Source: Paraburkholderia acidipaludis NBRC 101816 (GTDB taxonomy: Bacteria > Pseudomonadota > Gammaproteobacteria > Burkholderiales > Burkholderiaceae). Taken from it: 64,000 nucleotides of DNA. A model generated the notes under the pieces. The model saw only the letters and a program-made list of their open reading frames with translations, was not told the origin of the DNA and made no database searches. Below, one piece after another: positions 26,313-35,829 of the stretch. The first letter of the stretch is position 1. Each line of letters begins with the position of its first letter. The position numbers and the translations under genes are program-made. The stretch lies in assembly GCF_000684975.1 (NCBI RefSeq), contig NZ_BAXZ01000014.1, positions 62,001 to 126,000 of the forward strand, read 5' to 3'.

Positions 26313-28196
26313 TCAGATCAGCCGCGCAGGCACCGCGCCACGCAGCGCGTTCGTCAGCAGCAGCGCTTCGGCGCGCAGCACGTCGGCGCGGGTCAGCGCG
26401 CGCTCTTTCACACCGAACGTTTCGTCGTCGAGTAAAACGCCGCGCATCACGCCCGGCAGCACGCCCGCGGAAAGCGGCGGCGTCCACCACGTTCCGTCCA
26501 GCTTCACGAACACGTTCGAGCGCCCGCCTTCGGTCAGTTCGCCGCGCTCGTTGAAGAACAGCATGTCGAAGCCGCCCTGCGCTTCGGCCTCGCGCCACGC
26601 GCGGTCGAATTCGGCGCGGCGCGTGGTCTTGCGCAGCAGGAGCGCATCGGCGGAAGCCACCGGCGCGAAGCCGCGGTCGGGCGCGAGCATCACGCCCACG
26701 GGCCCTCCCGGCAACGGCGCCAGCGGCGCGCTGGTCAGCTGCACCGCGCCGTCCTTGCCAAGGGCGGCGCGCAGGCGGTGCGCGACACCCTCGGGAAACG
26801 CGGCGCAGATTTCGGCGAGGCGCGCGCGCAAGTCGTCGGCGTTGCACGTGAAGCCTAGCCACGCGGCGCCCGCCGCCAGCCGGGCGAGATGACGCTCCAG
26901 GTGGCGCACGCCATCCGCACGCGTCGCATACATCGTTTCGAACAGTTCGAGGCCGGGGTCGGCGCCAGTCAGGAAGCGGGCTTTCAAACGTGTCTCCTCG
27001 TATTCGTCTGCGGCGACGCTGTCGAGCACGATGCCCGCGCCCACGCCCATCTCGCCGCGCCGCACCCCGGCCGGCGCGGCGGGTGCGTCGAGCGTCAACG
27101 TGCGGATCACGACCGAAAGGCAGAAGTCGCCGCAGGTGTCGTCGCCCGTCGCGCCGTCGAGCCAGCCTATCGTGCCGGTATAGAGGCCGCGTGGACCATG
27201 CTCGATCGCGTCGATCAGTTCCATCGTGCGGTGCTTGGGCGCGCCCGTGATCGAGCCGCAGGGAAAGAGCGCGCGCATGACCCCGGCGAACGACGTGCGT
27301 TCGCGCAGCTTCGCCTCGACCGTCGAGGTCATCTGCCACACCAACGCGTAAGACTCCACGCTGAAGAGCGCGGGCACGCGCACCGAACCGGTCTGCGCGA
27401 CGCGCGAAAGATCGTTGCGCAGCAGATCCACGATCATCACGTTTTCGGCGCGATTCTTGGGGTCGTTGGCGAGGAACTGCGCGGCGGCACGGTCTGCAAC
27501 AGGATCCGGCGAGCGCGCAGCGGTGCCCTTCATGGGACGTGCGCGCAGCGCATCGCCCTGCTTCTCGACGAACAACTCGGGCGAGCAAGACAGTACCCAG
27601 CGGTCGCCCGGCAGCGCGATCAGGGCGCCGAACGGCACGCGCTGCCGCTCGCGCAAACGCCGATAAAGCGCGACCGGCGGCCCGAATGCCTCGAATTGCA
27701 GCCGGTACGTGTAGTTGATCTGATAGGAGTCGCCCGCGCGCAGCGCCGCGTGCACGGCCTCGATGCCGCGTTCGAACTGGTCGCGATCGACGCCCGGCAC
27801 GACACCCGCGATGCCGGCCGGCGCGGGGGTCGCGGCACCTTCGCGCGCCGCCAGCCAGGCATCGGCTTCGTCGCGCGAAAGCCGCTCGCAGCGCTCGAAC
27901 AATAAAAAACGCAGCGCGGCGTGGCCGTGCTGCGTTCCCAAAGTATCGTCCGAGGCGCCGCTTGCATGCTTCGCAAACTGCAGATCGCGCCCGAAATCGT
28001 AATCGCCGAGCACGACCGCATGCAGCCCCGCGCGCAGATCGCCCTCCACCGCGCGGCATACCGCGTCGAGATCCTGCGCCCGGCTGCACACGCGTTCGCG
28101 CACGAACCCCGTGTAGAGGCGACTCGTGCGGCGCGCGGGCGTCGAATCGCCATCGTCGAGCAGCGCGAACACCGCGCCGCCGTCATTCACTGCCAT
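26313..28196 (-). CDS. pabB: Fused aminodeoxychorismate synthase component I / aminodeoxychorismate lyase (PabB-PabC)
   Basis: Makes p-aminobenzoate for folate. The product is 627 aa from ATG 28196; a TTG at 28214 would add six residues, but AGGT lies upstream of the ATG. Residues to about 390 are the chorismate-binding PabB part, with YQINYTYRLQF, SCSPELFV, RPMKGTAARS, NVMIVDLLRNDLSRV, GSITGAPKHRTMELI and MGVGAGIVLDS. The rest (from ELFETMYATR) is a PabC/IlvE-type PLP domain with LLLRKTTRR (probable PLP lysine) and FFNERGELTEGGRSNVF. The fusion joins two consecutive steps in one chain. The amidotransferase pabA is not nearby. A 14-bp hairpin separates it from dnaJ. Confidence 0.94.
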   Translation of the reverse strand: MAVNDGGAVFALLDDGDSTPARRTSRLYTGFVRERVCSRAQDLDAVCRAVEGDLRAGLHAVVLGDYDFGRDLQFAKHASGASDDTLGTQHGHAALRFLLFERCERLSRDEADAWLAAREGAATPAPAGIAGVVPGVDRDQFERGIEAVHAALRAGDSYQINYTYRLQFEAFGPPVALYRRLRERQRVPFGALIALPGDRWVLSCSPELFVEKQGDALRARPMKGTAARSPDPVADRAAAQFLANDPKNRAENVMIVDLLRNDLSRVAQTGSVRVPALFSVESYALVWQMTSTVEAKLRERTSFAGVMRALFPCGSITGAPKHRTMELIDAIEHGPRGLYTGTIGWLDGATGDDTCGDFCLSVVIRTLTLDAPAAPAGVRRGEMGVGAGIVLDSVAADEYEETRLKARFLTGADPGLELFETMYATRADGVRHLERHLARLAAGAAWLGFTCNADDLRARLAEICAAFPEGVAHRLRAALGKDGAVQLTSAPLAPLPGGPVGVMLAPDRGFAPVASADALLLRKTTRRAEFDRAWREAEAQGGFDMLFFNERGELTEGGRSNVFVKLDGTWWTPPLSAGVLPGVMRGVLLDDETFGVKERALTRADVLRAEALLLTNALRGAVPARLI

Positions 28197-28215
28197 AAAC
28201 GCTACCTGCCGCAAG

Positions 28216-28250
28216 GCCGGCGGCGCGTACGCAGGTTACGCGCCGCCGGC
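28216..28250. repeat. 14-bp perfect hairpin between dnaJ and pabB/C
   Basis: GCCGGCGGCGCGTA (28216-28229) pairs fully with TACGCGCCGCCGGC (28237-28250) across a 7-base loop. It starts 13 bases after the dnaJ stop and ends about 20 bases before the pabB/C ATG on the minus strand. No T-run follows, so it is more likely an mRNA end-protecting or attenuating structure than a full terminator. Confidence 0.65.
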
Positions 28251-28262
28251 ATGAAACCCGCC

Positions 28263-29396
28263 TTAGTCGAAGAAGCTCTTCACGCGGTCGAACCAGCTCT
28301 TGCTCTGCGGGCTGTGGCGCGAGCCACCCTCCACGAGCGACTTCTCGAACTGCTGAAGCAGATCGCGCTGCTGGTCGGTGAGCTTGACCGGCGTTTCCAC
28401 CTGTACGTGCACGTACAGATCGCCGGCGATGCTCGAACGCAGCCCCTTGATGCCCTTGCCGCGCAGGCGGAACGTCTTGCCCGACTGCGTGCCCTCGGGC
28501 ACCGGGAAGGTCGCGCGGCCCGCCAGCGTCGGCACTTCGATCTCGCCGCCCAGAGCCGCCGTGGTGAACGGAATCGGCATCTGGCAGTGCAGGTCGTCGC
28601 CGTCGCGCTCGAATACCGGGTGCGACTTGATATGAATCTCGACGTAGAGATCGCCCGCCGGCCCGCCGTTGATACCCGGCTCGCCGTTGCCGGCCGAGCG
28701 GATGCGCATGCCGTCGTCGATGCCCGCCGGAATCTTCACTTCCAGCGTCTTGGTTTCCTTCACTTTGCCCGCGCCGTGGCAGTTCGTGCAGGGCTCAGGA
28801 ATGTACGAACCCGTGCCATGGCACTTCGGGCAGGTCTGCTGAATGCTGAAGAAACCCTGCGACATGCGCACCGAACCCGAGCCATGGCAGGTCGGGCAGC
28901 TTTCCGGCTTGGTGCCGGGCTTCGCGCCCGAACCGTGACAGACCTCGCAACTGCTCCAGCCCGGCACGCGAATCTGCGTCTCGTAGCCGTGCGCCGCCTG
29001 CTCCAGCGTGATTTCCATGCTGTAGCGCAGATCCGCGCCGCGATACACCTGCGGGCCGCTGCGCGCGCCGCCGCGGGCGCCTGCCGTCTGGCCGAAGATG
29101 TCGCCGAAAATATCGCCGAATGCATCCGCGAAACCGCCGAAGCCCTGCGCACCCGCGCCGCCCATGTTCGGATCGACGCCCGCGTGCCCGTACTGGTCGT
29201 AGGCCGCACGCTTTTGCGAGTCCGACAGCATTTCATAGGCTTCCTTCACCTCTTTGAAATGCTCTTCCGCGTCCTTGTTGTCCGGATTGCGGTCGGGGTG
29301 GTACTTCATCGCCAGCTTGCGATACGCCTTCTTGATTTCGTCGTCGCTCGCGTTCTTCGCGACGCCCAGAACCTCGTAGTAATCCCGTTTCGCCAT
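28263..29396 (-). CDS. dnaJ: Chaperone protein DnaJ (Hsp40)
   Basis: Co-chaperone that delivers unfolded clients to DnaK and stimulates its ATPase. The 377-residue type I protein has a J domain with HPD in YRKLAMKYHPDRNP and a Gly/Phe-rich linker (about 75-115). Four zinc-finger CxxCxGxG-type repeats follow (CEVCHGSG, CPTCHGSG, CPKCHGTG, CTNCHGAG), then the substrate-binding C-terminal domains. It is last in the grpE-dnaK-dnaJ series on the minus strand, 323 bases after dnaK. Confidence 0.97.
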   Translation of the reverse strand: MAKRDYYEVLGVAKNASDDEIKKAYRKLAMKYHPDRNPDNKDAEEHFKEVKEAYEMLSDSQKRAAYDQYGHAGVDPNMGGAGAQGFGGFADAFGDIFGDIFGQTAGARGGARSGPQVYRGADLRYSMEITLEQAAHGYETQIRVPGWSSCEVCHGSGAKPGTKPESCPTCHGSGSVRMSQGFFSIQQTCPKCHGTGSYIPEPCTNCHGAGKVKETKTLEVKIPAGIDDGMRIRSAGNGEPGINGGPAGDLYVEIHIKSHPVFERDGDDLHCQMPIPFTTAALGGEIEVPTLAGRATFPVPEGTQSGKTFRLRGKGIKGLRSSIAGDLYVHVQVETPVKLTDQQRDLLQQFEKSLVEGGSRHSPQSKSWFDRVKSFFD

Positions 29397-29719
29397 ATCG
29401 GTTCAACGCCGGTCACGCACGCAGTCGTGCGCGTCGGCTCCTCATGAATGCTGGATCTCGTGACCCGTTTGCCGTCCCGTTCACCGCCGAAAACGCCATC
29501 GCACCCTGCTGCAACGCGTCCAGCGGCCCCTGTCGGGAACGGCCTCCATAAAACAAATGTGCCCGGAGAGCCGAAAAGGCTCGCCAGGCGTTAAGCAATG
29601 CTGCCCGCATCGTAACCGATGCGGCCGTCCTGCGCCGAACATTCCCGCCGCGGCGCGGACCTCCTGCGAGGCCCGGTTCGCCGCTGCGGCCCGCCCGGCA
29701 CGGGTACGGGCCGGACAAC
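29397..29719. other. Gap between dnaK and dnaJ, no gene recognised
   Basis: 323 bases on the dnaK-dnaJ transcription path. One small hairpin lies at 29568-29582 (GAGCC with GGCTC, 5-base loop) and an AT-rich patch at 29548-29559. I see no sigma-32 or CIRCE-type sequence and no convincing ORF. It could hold a dnaJ promoter or an mRNA processing site. Confidence 0.5.
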
Positions 29720-31666
<1,947 letters not shown>

Positions 31667-31750
31667 TTAGTTGATCTCCAATAATTGATCGCTGTGCGAA
31701 CGGCGCCTGCGCTTTGCTCGGCCCATCCGCCTTAATCCGGAACTGCTGCC

Positions 31751-31779
31751 CAAATAAGTGCCACTGAGGCGTTTTCAAG
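31751..31779 (-). promoter_or_regulatory. Heat-shock (sigma-32) promoter of dnaK
   Basis: On the minus strand, CTTGAAA (31779-31773), a 14-base spacer, then CTTATTTG (31758-31751). These fit the sigma-32 consensus CTTGAAA / CCCCATNT with the right spacing. It lies about 85 bases before the dnaK ATG. Confidence 0.8.
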
Positions 31780-31863
31780 ACCCTGGGCGCTATCCGGTTA
31801 TTAATTTTTTTCAATCGCCCGCGCCGCAACCGGGACGGTTGGGCGTGAACGCTTTCATCTTGC

Positions 31864-32442
31864 TTACTTCGGCTGGGAGACCGTGACGAGCGCCGGACGC
31901 AGCACGCGGTCGGCAATCACGTAGCCCTTCTGCAGCACGGCGACGACGGTGTTCGCCTCCTGCTCCGACGGCACCATCGAAATGGCCTGGTGGCGATGCG
32001 GATCGAACTTCTCGCCCACCGGGTTGATGGCCAGCACCTTGCCCTTCTCGAGCGCGCCGGTGAGCTGGCGAAGCGTCAGCTCGACGCCCTCGCGCACCTT
32101 CACGAGGTCGTCCGAGCCGTGCGTGACGGCCGCTTCGAGACTGTCGACAACGGGCAGCAGGTGCTCGGCGAAGCTCTCGATGGCGAACTTGTGCGCCTTC
32201 TGGACATCTTCCTGGCCGCGACGGCGCACGTTCTCGGTTTCCGCCTTCGCGCGGACGAACGCATCCTGCAACTCGGCGATCTTCGCCTGCGCTTCGGCCA
32301 GTGCCGCGTCCACGCCGCCCTGCGCCGACGCTGCGGCGGTTTCCGCCGCAGCCGCTTCGGGCTGCGCCGATGCAGCGGCTTGCGAGGCCTCGTCCGCGGG
32401 CGTGGGATTCTGGCTCGTCGGGTTCTCTTGCGTGTTTTCCAT
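31864..32442 (-). CDS. grpE: Nucleotide exchange factor GrpE
   Basis: Releases ADP from DnaK to complete its chaperone cycle. The 192-residue product starts at ATG 32442 (MENTQENPTSQNPTP). It has a disordered, acidic/Ala-rich N-terminus (about 50 aa), a long coiled-coil helix (EAQAKIAELQDAFVRAKAE) and the beta-domain signature with GEKFDPHRHQAIS and VVAVLQKGYVIADRVLRPALV. It is first in grpE-dnaK-dnaJ. Its own sigma-32 promoter lies 110-140 bases upstream, with a terminator-like hairpin between promoter and start. Confidence 0.97.
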   Translation of the reverse strand: MENTQENPTSQNPTPADEASQAAASAQPEAAAAETAAASAQGGVDAALAEAQAKIAELQDAFVRAKAETENVRRRGQEDVQKAHKFAIESFAEHLLPVVDSLEAAVTHGSDDLVKVREGVELTLRQLTGALEKGKVLAINPVGEKFDPHRHQAISMVPSEQEANTVVAVLQKGYVIADRVLRPALVTVSQPK

Positions 32443-32466
32443 GTCGCTGAACGTGGTTGGATAATC

Positions 32467-32500
32467 AAAAAAGGAGCAAAGCTCCGGGCACTCTGCCCGG
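32467..32500 (-). promoter_or_regulatory. Terminator-like hairpins in the grpE 5' leader
   Basis: On the minus strand a 7-bp hairpin CCGGGCA/TGCCCGG (32500-32484, loop GAG) is followed by GGAGC/GCTCC (32485-32473, loop TTT) and then six Ts (32472-32467). The two stems share two bases, so they compete. The second plus its T-run has the form of an intrinsic terminator placed between the grpE promoter and start codon. Regulatory function is inference. Confidence 0.55.
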
Positions 32501-32552
32501 CGGTTCGCGCCATGTTGTTCCGGCACGACACCCGCTTTGCGTGTTGCGACTG

Positions 32553-32583
32553 CACTTGGGTGCCGGATTGCCGATTTCAAGGG
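32553..32583 (-). promoter_or_regulatory. Heat-shock (sigma-32) promoter of grpE
   Basis: On the minus strand, CCCTTGAAA (32583-32575), then 14 bases after the -35 core, then CCCAAGTG (32560-32553). The -35 element is a full match to the sigma-32 consensus and the -10 element keeps CCCxxxT. The implied leader is about 100 nucleotides. Confidence 0.82.
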
Positions 32584-32805
32584 TTTTCCGCGGCTTTTTT
32601 ACAGTTTTTCAGCCTTGGGAAACTGGCCGTTACAACCATTACTGCGCCGCCGCAAAAATGAAATTGAGTGCGCCGCCCGGCTGACCTACACTCAGGAACA
32701 GGTACTGCTCAGACCACGTTTACCCTGACCCTGCAAGTGCGTCCGAGGCCCGTACCCAACACCGAGCTGGCCGTTTTCGCCGTGCATTTCTCCCGGGGGA
32801 GTACC
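32584..32805. other. Intergenic region between the grpE promoter and the small ORF
   Basis: Part of a 363-base gene-free stretch. It is AT-rich around 32590-32660, with runs of T on the plus strand. It presumably holds the promoter of the plus-strand small gene. I see no stable hairpin or repeat. Confidence 0.4.
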
Positions 32806-32967
32806 GTGAAACTGACCTTTGCAATATCGGTGGTCGCGCTGGTACTCATTGCCGGAACCACCACCATCTGCATGTCGGGCGCCGTAACCGACAACACGAC
32901 CGAATATGGCGGCGTTCATGCCGCCATGGAAGCGCTGTTCAACCCTCACGCCCAAGTTTGTCGATAG
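32806..32967 (+). CDS. Small hydrophobic protein of unknown function (53 aa)
   Basis: GTG start at 32806 with GGGGGAG four to ten bases upstream, a strong ribosome binding site, gives 53 aa. Residues 4-24 are hydrophobic (FAISVVALVLIAGTTTICMS), which could be a signal peptide or a single membrane anchor. The short rest (AVTDNTTEYGG...) is polar and ends in CR. I recognise no family. It is transcribed away from grpE, and its end overlaps the convergent hslR by 29 bases. The ribosome binding site and hydrophobic pattern support a real gene. Confidence 0.6.
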   Translation: MKLTFAISVVALVLIAGTTTICMSGAVTDNTTEYGGVHAAMEALFNPHAQVCR

Positions 32968-33346
32968 TGCGGCGGTCGCGCTTCGTCGGTCGTCCGTGCA
33001 GCACCGCCGCGGGCTCGCGAAAGAGCCGCCGGCGTTCCTGCTCCGCCGTGCGCCGCTCGCGCCCGGCCTGCGTTTCCGCGTAAAGGGTTTGCGCAACGCT
33101 CGCCGGGCCGCGCACGTCGCACAGACCCAGCACCTCCACCTCCCAGAGCACGTGATCGATCTCGATTTCGACGAGGTCGCCCACACGCACGTCCTTCGAG
33201 GCCTTCACCGCGTCGCCGCCGATGCGCACGTGCCCCTTGCTCACGGCGTCCGCCGCCAGCGAGCGGGTCTTGAAGAAGCGGGCGGCCCATAGCCACTTGT
33301 CGATGCGCAGGCGCGCGGACGGGTCGGTCGAGATCTTGTAGTTCAT
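32939..33346 (-). CDS. hslR: Heat shock protein 15, S4 RNA-binding protein HslR
   Basis: S4-domain protein that binds stalled 50S subunits carrying nascent chains and is heat-induced in E. coli. The start at 33346 (MNYKISTDPSARLRIDKWLWAARFFKTR) gives 135 aa, as usual; the longer frame upstream lacks similarity. The S4 motif runs from LRIDKWLWAARFFKTRSLAADAV through GHVRIGGDAVKASKDVRVGD. The C-terminus is Arg/Glu-rich and basic. It follows hemH by 31 bases on the same strand. Confidence 0.92.
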   Translation of the reverse strand: MNYKISTDPSARLRIDKWLWAARFFKTRSLAADAVSKGHVRIGGDAVKASKDVRVGDLVEIEIDHVLWEVEVLGLCDVRGPASVAQTLYAETQAGRERRTAEQERRRLFREPAAVLHGRPTKRDRRTIDKLGREG

Positions 33347-33377
33347 ACGATGCAAATGGATAGCGCCGGAGCCGGGT

Positions 33378-34445
33378 TCAGGCGAGCGCGCCGGCCGGGG
33401 AGGCGGCCCGCACCGGCCAGCCCTGCAGGTTCTGCGCGACGATTTCGCCGAGCGCGGCAATCCATGCCGGCGATGAATTCAGGCAGGGAATGCGGTGAAA
33501 CACCTTGCCTCCGCCATGCAGGAATTCGTCGCGCACTTCCATGCCGATTTCCTCGATCGTTTCCAGGCAGTCGGCCGTGAAACCGGGGCAGAACACGTCG
33601 GCGCGCCGCACGCCGCCCTGCCCTAGCTCGCGCAAGCTCGGCGCGGTATACGGCTGCAGCCACTGTGCCCGGCCAAAGCGCGACTGGAACGTGACGCGGC
33701 ATTCCACCGGCGTCAATTCGAGCGCGTGCATGAGAAGCGACGCTGTCTGCTGGCATTGATCGTGATACGGATCGCCAAGGTCGAGCGTGCGGCTCGGCAC
33801 GCCGTGAAAGCTCAACACGAGGCGGTCGCCCGCAGCAAAATCAGGGCGGCCATGCGCCTGCCAGTACTGCTGGACCTGCGCCGCGAGCGCCGCGATGTAG
33901 GCCGGATGGTCGTGATAGGCGCGCACCGTGCGGACTTCCGGCTGATTGCGCATGCGACCGAGCGCGGCGAACGCGGCGTCGAATGCCGTGGCCGTGGTCG
34001 AGGCCGAGTATTGCGGATACATCGGCACGAGCAGGATGCGCTCGGCGCCCGACAGCTTGAGCTGCCGGAGCACCGAGAGTATGTCGGGCGTGCCGTAGCG
34101 CATGGCGTAATCGACGATGACCGCATAGTCGTTCGCATGCAGCAAGTGGCGCAGGCCGTCGGTCTGCTTTTGGGTGTGCACGCGCAGCGGCGAGCCTTCG
34201 GGCGTCCAGACCGCCGCATACTTCTTGGCCGACGAGCGTCCGCGCAGCGGCAGGATCAGCGTGCGCAGGATGACCTGCCAGGCGAGCGCGGGAATCTCGA
34301 CCACGCGCGGGTCGGAGAGAAACTGCGCCAGATAGCGGCGCACCGCGCGCGGCGTGGGCGCGTCGGGCGTGCCCAGATTGATCAGCAGCACGGCGACGCG
34401 ATGTGCGCCGGCGGATTGCAGAGGCCGCTCCAGATCGAAACGCAT
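33378..34445 (-). CDS. hemH: Ferrochelatase HemH
   Basis: Inserts ferrous iron into protoporphyrin IX, the last step of haem synthesis. The product is 355 aa with VAVLLINLGTPDAPTPRAVRRYL at the N-terminus, LVPMYPQYSASTTATAFD, and the catalytic-His segment LVLSFHGVPSRTLDLGDPY. FQSRFGRAQWLQPYT and VFCPGFTADCLETIEEIG follow. It lies between hrcA and hslR on the minus strand. Confidence 0.97.
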   Translation of the reverse strand: MRFDLERPLQSAGAHRVAVLLINLGTPDAPTPRAVRRYLAQFLSDPRVVEIPALAWQVILRTLILPLRGRSSAKKYAAVWTPEGSPLRVHTQKQTDGLRHLLHANDYAVIVDYAMRYGTPDILSVLRQLKLSGAERILLVPMYPQYSASTTATAFDAAFAALGRMRNQPEVRTVRAYHDHPAYIAALAAQVQQYWQAHGRPDFAAGDRLVLSFHGVPSRTLDLGDPYHDQCQQTASLLMHALELTPVECRVTFQSRFGRAQWLQPYTAPSLRELGQGGVRRADVFCPGFTADCLETIEEIGMEVRDEFLHGGGKVFHRIPCLNSSPAWIAALGEIVAQNLQGWPVRAASPAGALA

Positions 34446-34596
34446 AGGCGAAGACTTGCGCCGCGCCTCAAGTCCATCGAGCGCAGCAACGGTTGCACAA
34501 GGGAATCATTATAGCGGCCGGCTCGTGCATGCCCATCTGGCCATTCGGCCAATGGCGCGCCGCGCGCGTTTGCCCGATGATGAAAACGTGGCCGGC

Positions 34597-35616
34597 TCAG
34601 TTCTGGCTGAGCGTGAGCGAAAGGAGGCGCGCGGTAATGTCGACGATGGGAATCACGCGGTTGTATGCCATGCGCGTCGGGCCGATCACGCCGAGCGTGC
34701 CCACGATCTTGCCGTTCACCTCGTACGGCGCGGTCACGACGCTCATTTCCTCGATCGGCACGAGATTCGATTCGCCGCCGATGAAGATCTGCACGCCCTG
34801 CGCGTGGCTCGAGACGTCGAGTAGCTGCAGGAGGCTCGTCTTCTGGTCGAACACGTCGAAGAGCTTGCGCAGCCGCGCCATGTCCGACGAAAGATCGGCC
34901 ACTTCGAGCAGGTTGCGCTCGCCGGAAATGAGCACGGTTTCGCCGACGTCGGACTCGTCGGTGCTCGCCGTCATGGCAGCGTGCATCAGCGTGGTCATGT
35001 CGCCGCGCAGCGCGTCGATTTCGTCGCGCAGCCGCTGGCGCACCTCGTCGAACGAGAGGCCTGCGAAATGCGCATTGATGTAATTGGAGGCTTCGATGAG
35101 CTCGGAGGGCGAGAAGTCGCGCTGGGTCGCCATGATGCGATTCTGCACGTCGCCTTCGGGCGTCACGATGATGAGCAGGATGCGCCTGGCGGAAAGGCGC
35201 ATGAACTCGATCTGCTTGAACACGTGGCTGCGCCGCGGCGTCAGCACCACGCCCGCGAACTGCGTGAGATTGGACAGCACGCTCGCGGCCGCGGCCACCA
35301 CCTTCTGCGTCTCGCCGGGGCGCAGCGTGGTCTTGACCGCCTGCGTGACCGCCTCTTCGTCGGCAGCGGACTCGACGGTGAGCATGGTGTCCACGAAGAG
35401 GCGATAGCCGCGCGGGGTGGGCACGCGTCCCGCCGAGGTGTGCGGGCTGGATACGAGCCCCAGCTCCTCCAGATCCGACATGACGTTGCGGATCGTCGCC
35501 GGGCTCAGTTCCAGGCCGGAATAGCGCGACAGCGTGCGCGAGCCGACCGGCTGGCCTTCGGCGATGTAGCGCTCGATCAGCGTCTTGAGGAGGGTTTGTG
35601 CGCGGGAATCTAGCAT
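34597..35616 (-). CDS. hrcA: Heat-inducible transcription repressor HrcA
   Basis: Represses groESL-type operons by binding CIRCE. The 339-residue product from ATG 35616 (MLDSRAQTLLKTLIERYIAEGQPVGSRTLS) has the N-terminal winged helix (LSPATIRNVMSDLEELGLVSSPHTSAGRVPT) and the HrcA C-terminal domain with FIGGESN. The frame extends upstream to 35670 without family similarity. I see no CIRCE element in the window, so its operators are expected elsewhere. It is divergent from nadK. Confidence 0.96.
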   Translation of the reverse strand: MLDSRAQTLLKTLIERYIAEGQPVGSRTLSRYSGLELSPATIRNVMSDLEELGLVSSPHTSAGRVPTPRGYRLFVDTMLTVESAADEEAVTQAVKTTLRPGETQKVVAAAASVLSNLTQFAGVVLTPRRSHVFKQIEFMRLSARRILLIIVTPEGDVQNRIMATQRDFSPSELIEASNYINAHFAGLSFDEVRQRLRDEIDALRGDMTTLMHAAMTASTDESDVGETVLISGERNLLEVADLSSDMARLRKLFDVFDQKTSLLQLLDVSSHAQGVQIFIGGESNLVPIEEMSVVTAPYEVNGKIVGTLGVIGPTRMAYNRVIPIVDITARLLSLTLSQN

Positions 35617-35829
35617 GACTGAAAATTCTAGCCTAATGGCCGCCGCGCCGCGAGTGCGCTCCGGCCGCACGGAACGGCGTTTCGAGGCTTTTGGGGAGTC
35701 CGCGCGCGGCGCGCGGCGTTGTCATCACCGCGTCACCGATTCTATCGGGAAATGCCCAAAGCACCGCCGTCCGGCCTTCCCGGGGACCGCCAGGTTCTTT
35801 TCACGATCTGACTATGGTGTAATGCCGGC

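Noticed and set aside
31667..31863. CIRCE operator upstream of dnaK
   Set aside because: I looked for TTAGCACTC and GAGTGCTAA and found neither; the short GC hairpin near 31825-31840 does not match.
35795..35829. Promoter assignment for nadK giving a leaderless message
   Set aside because: The TGTAAT box is near the ATG but no good -35 lies at 16-18 bases, so I do not report it as a separate feature.
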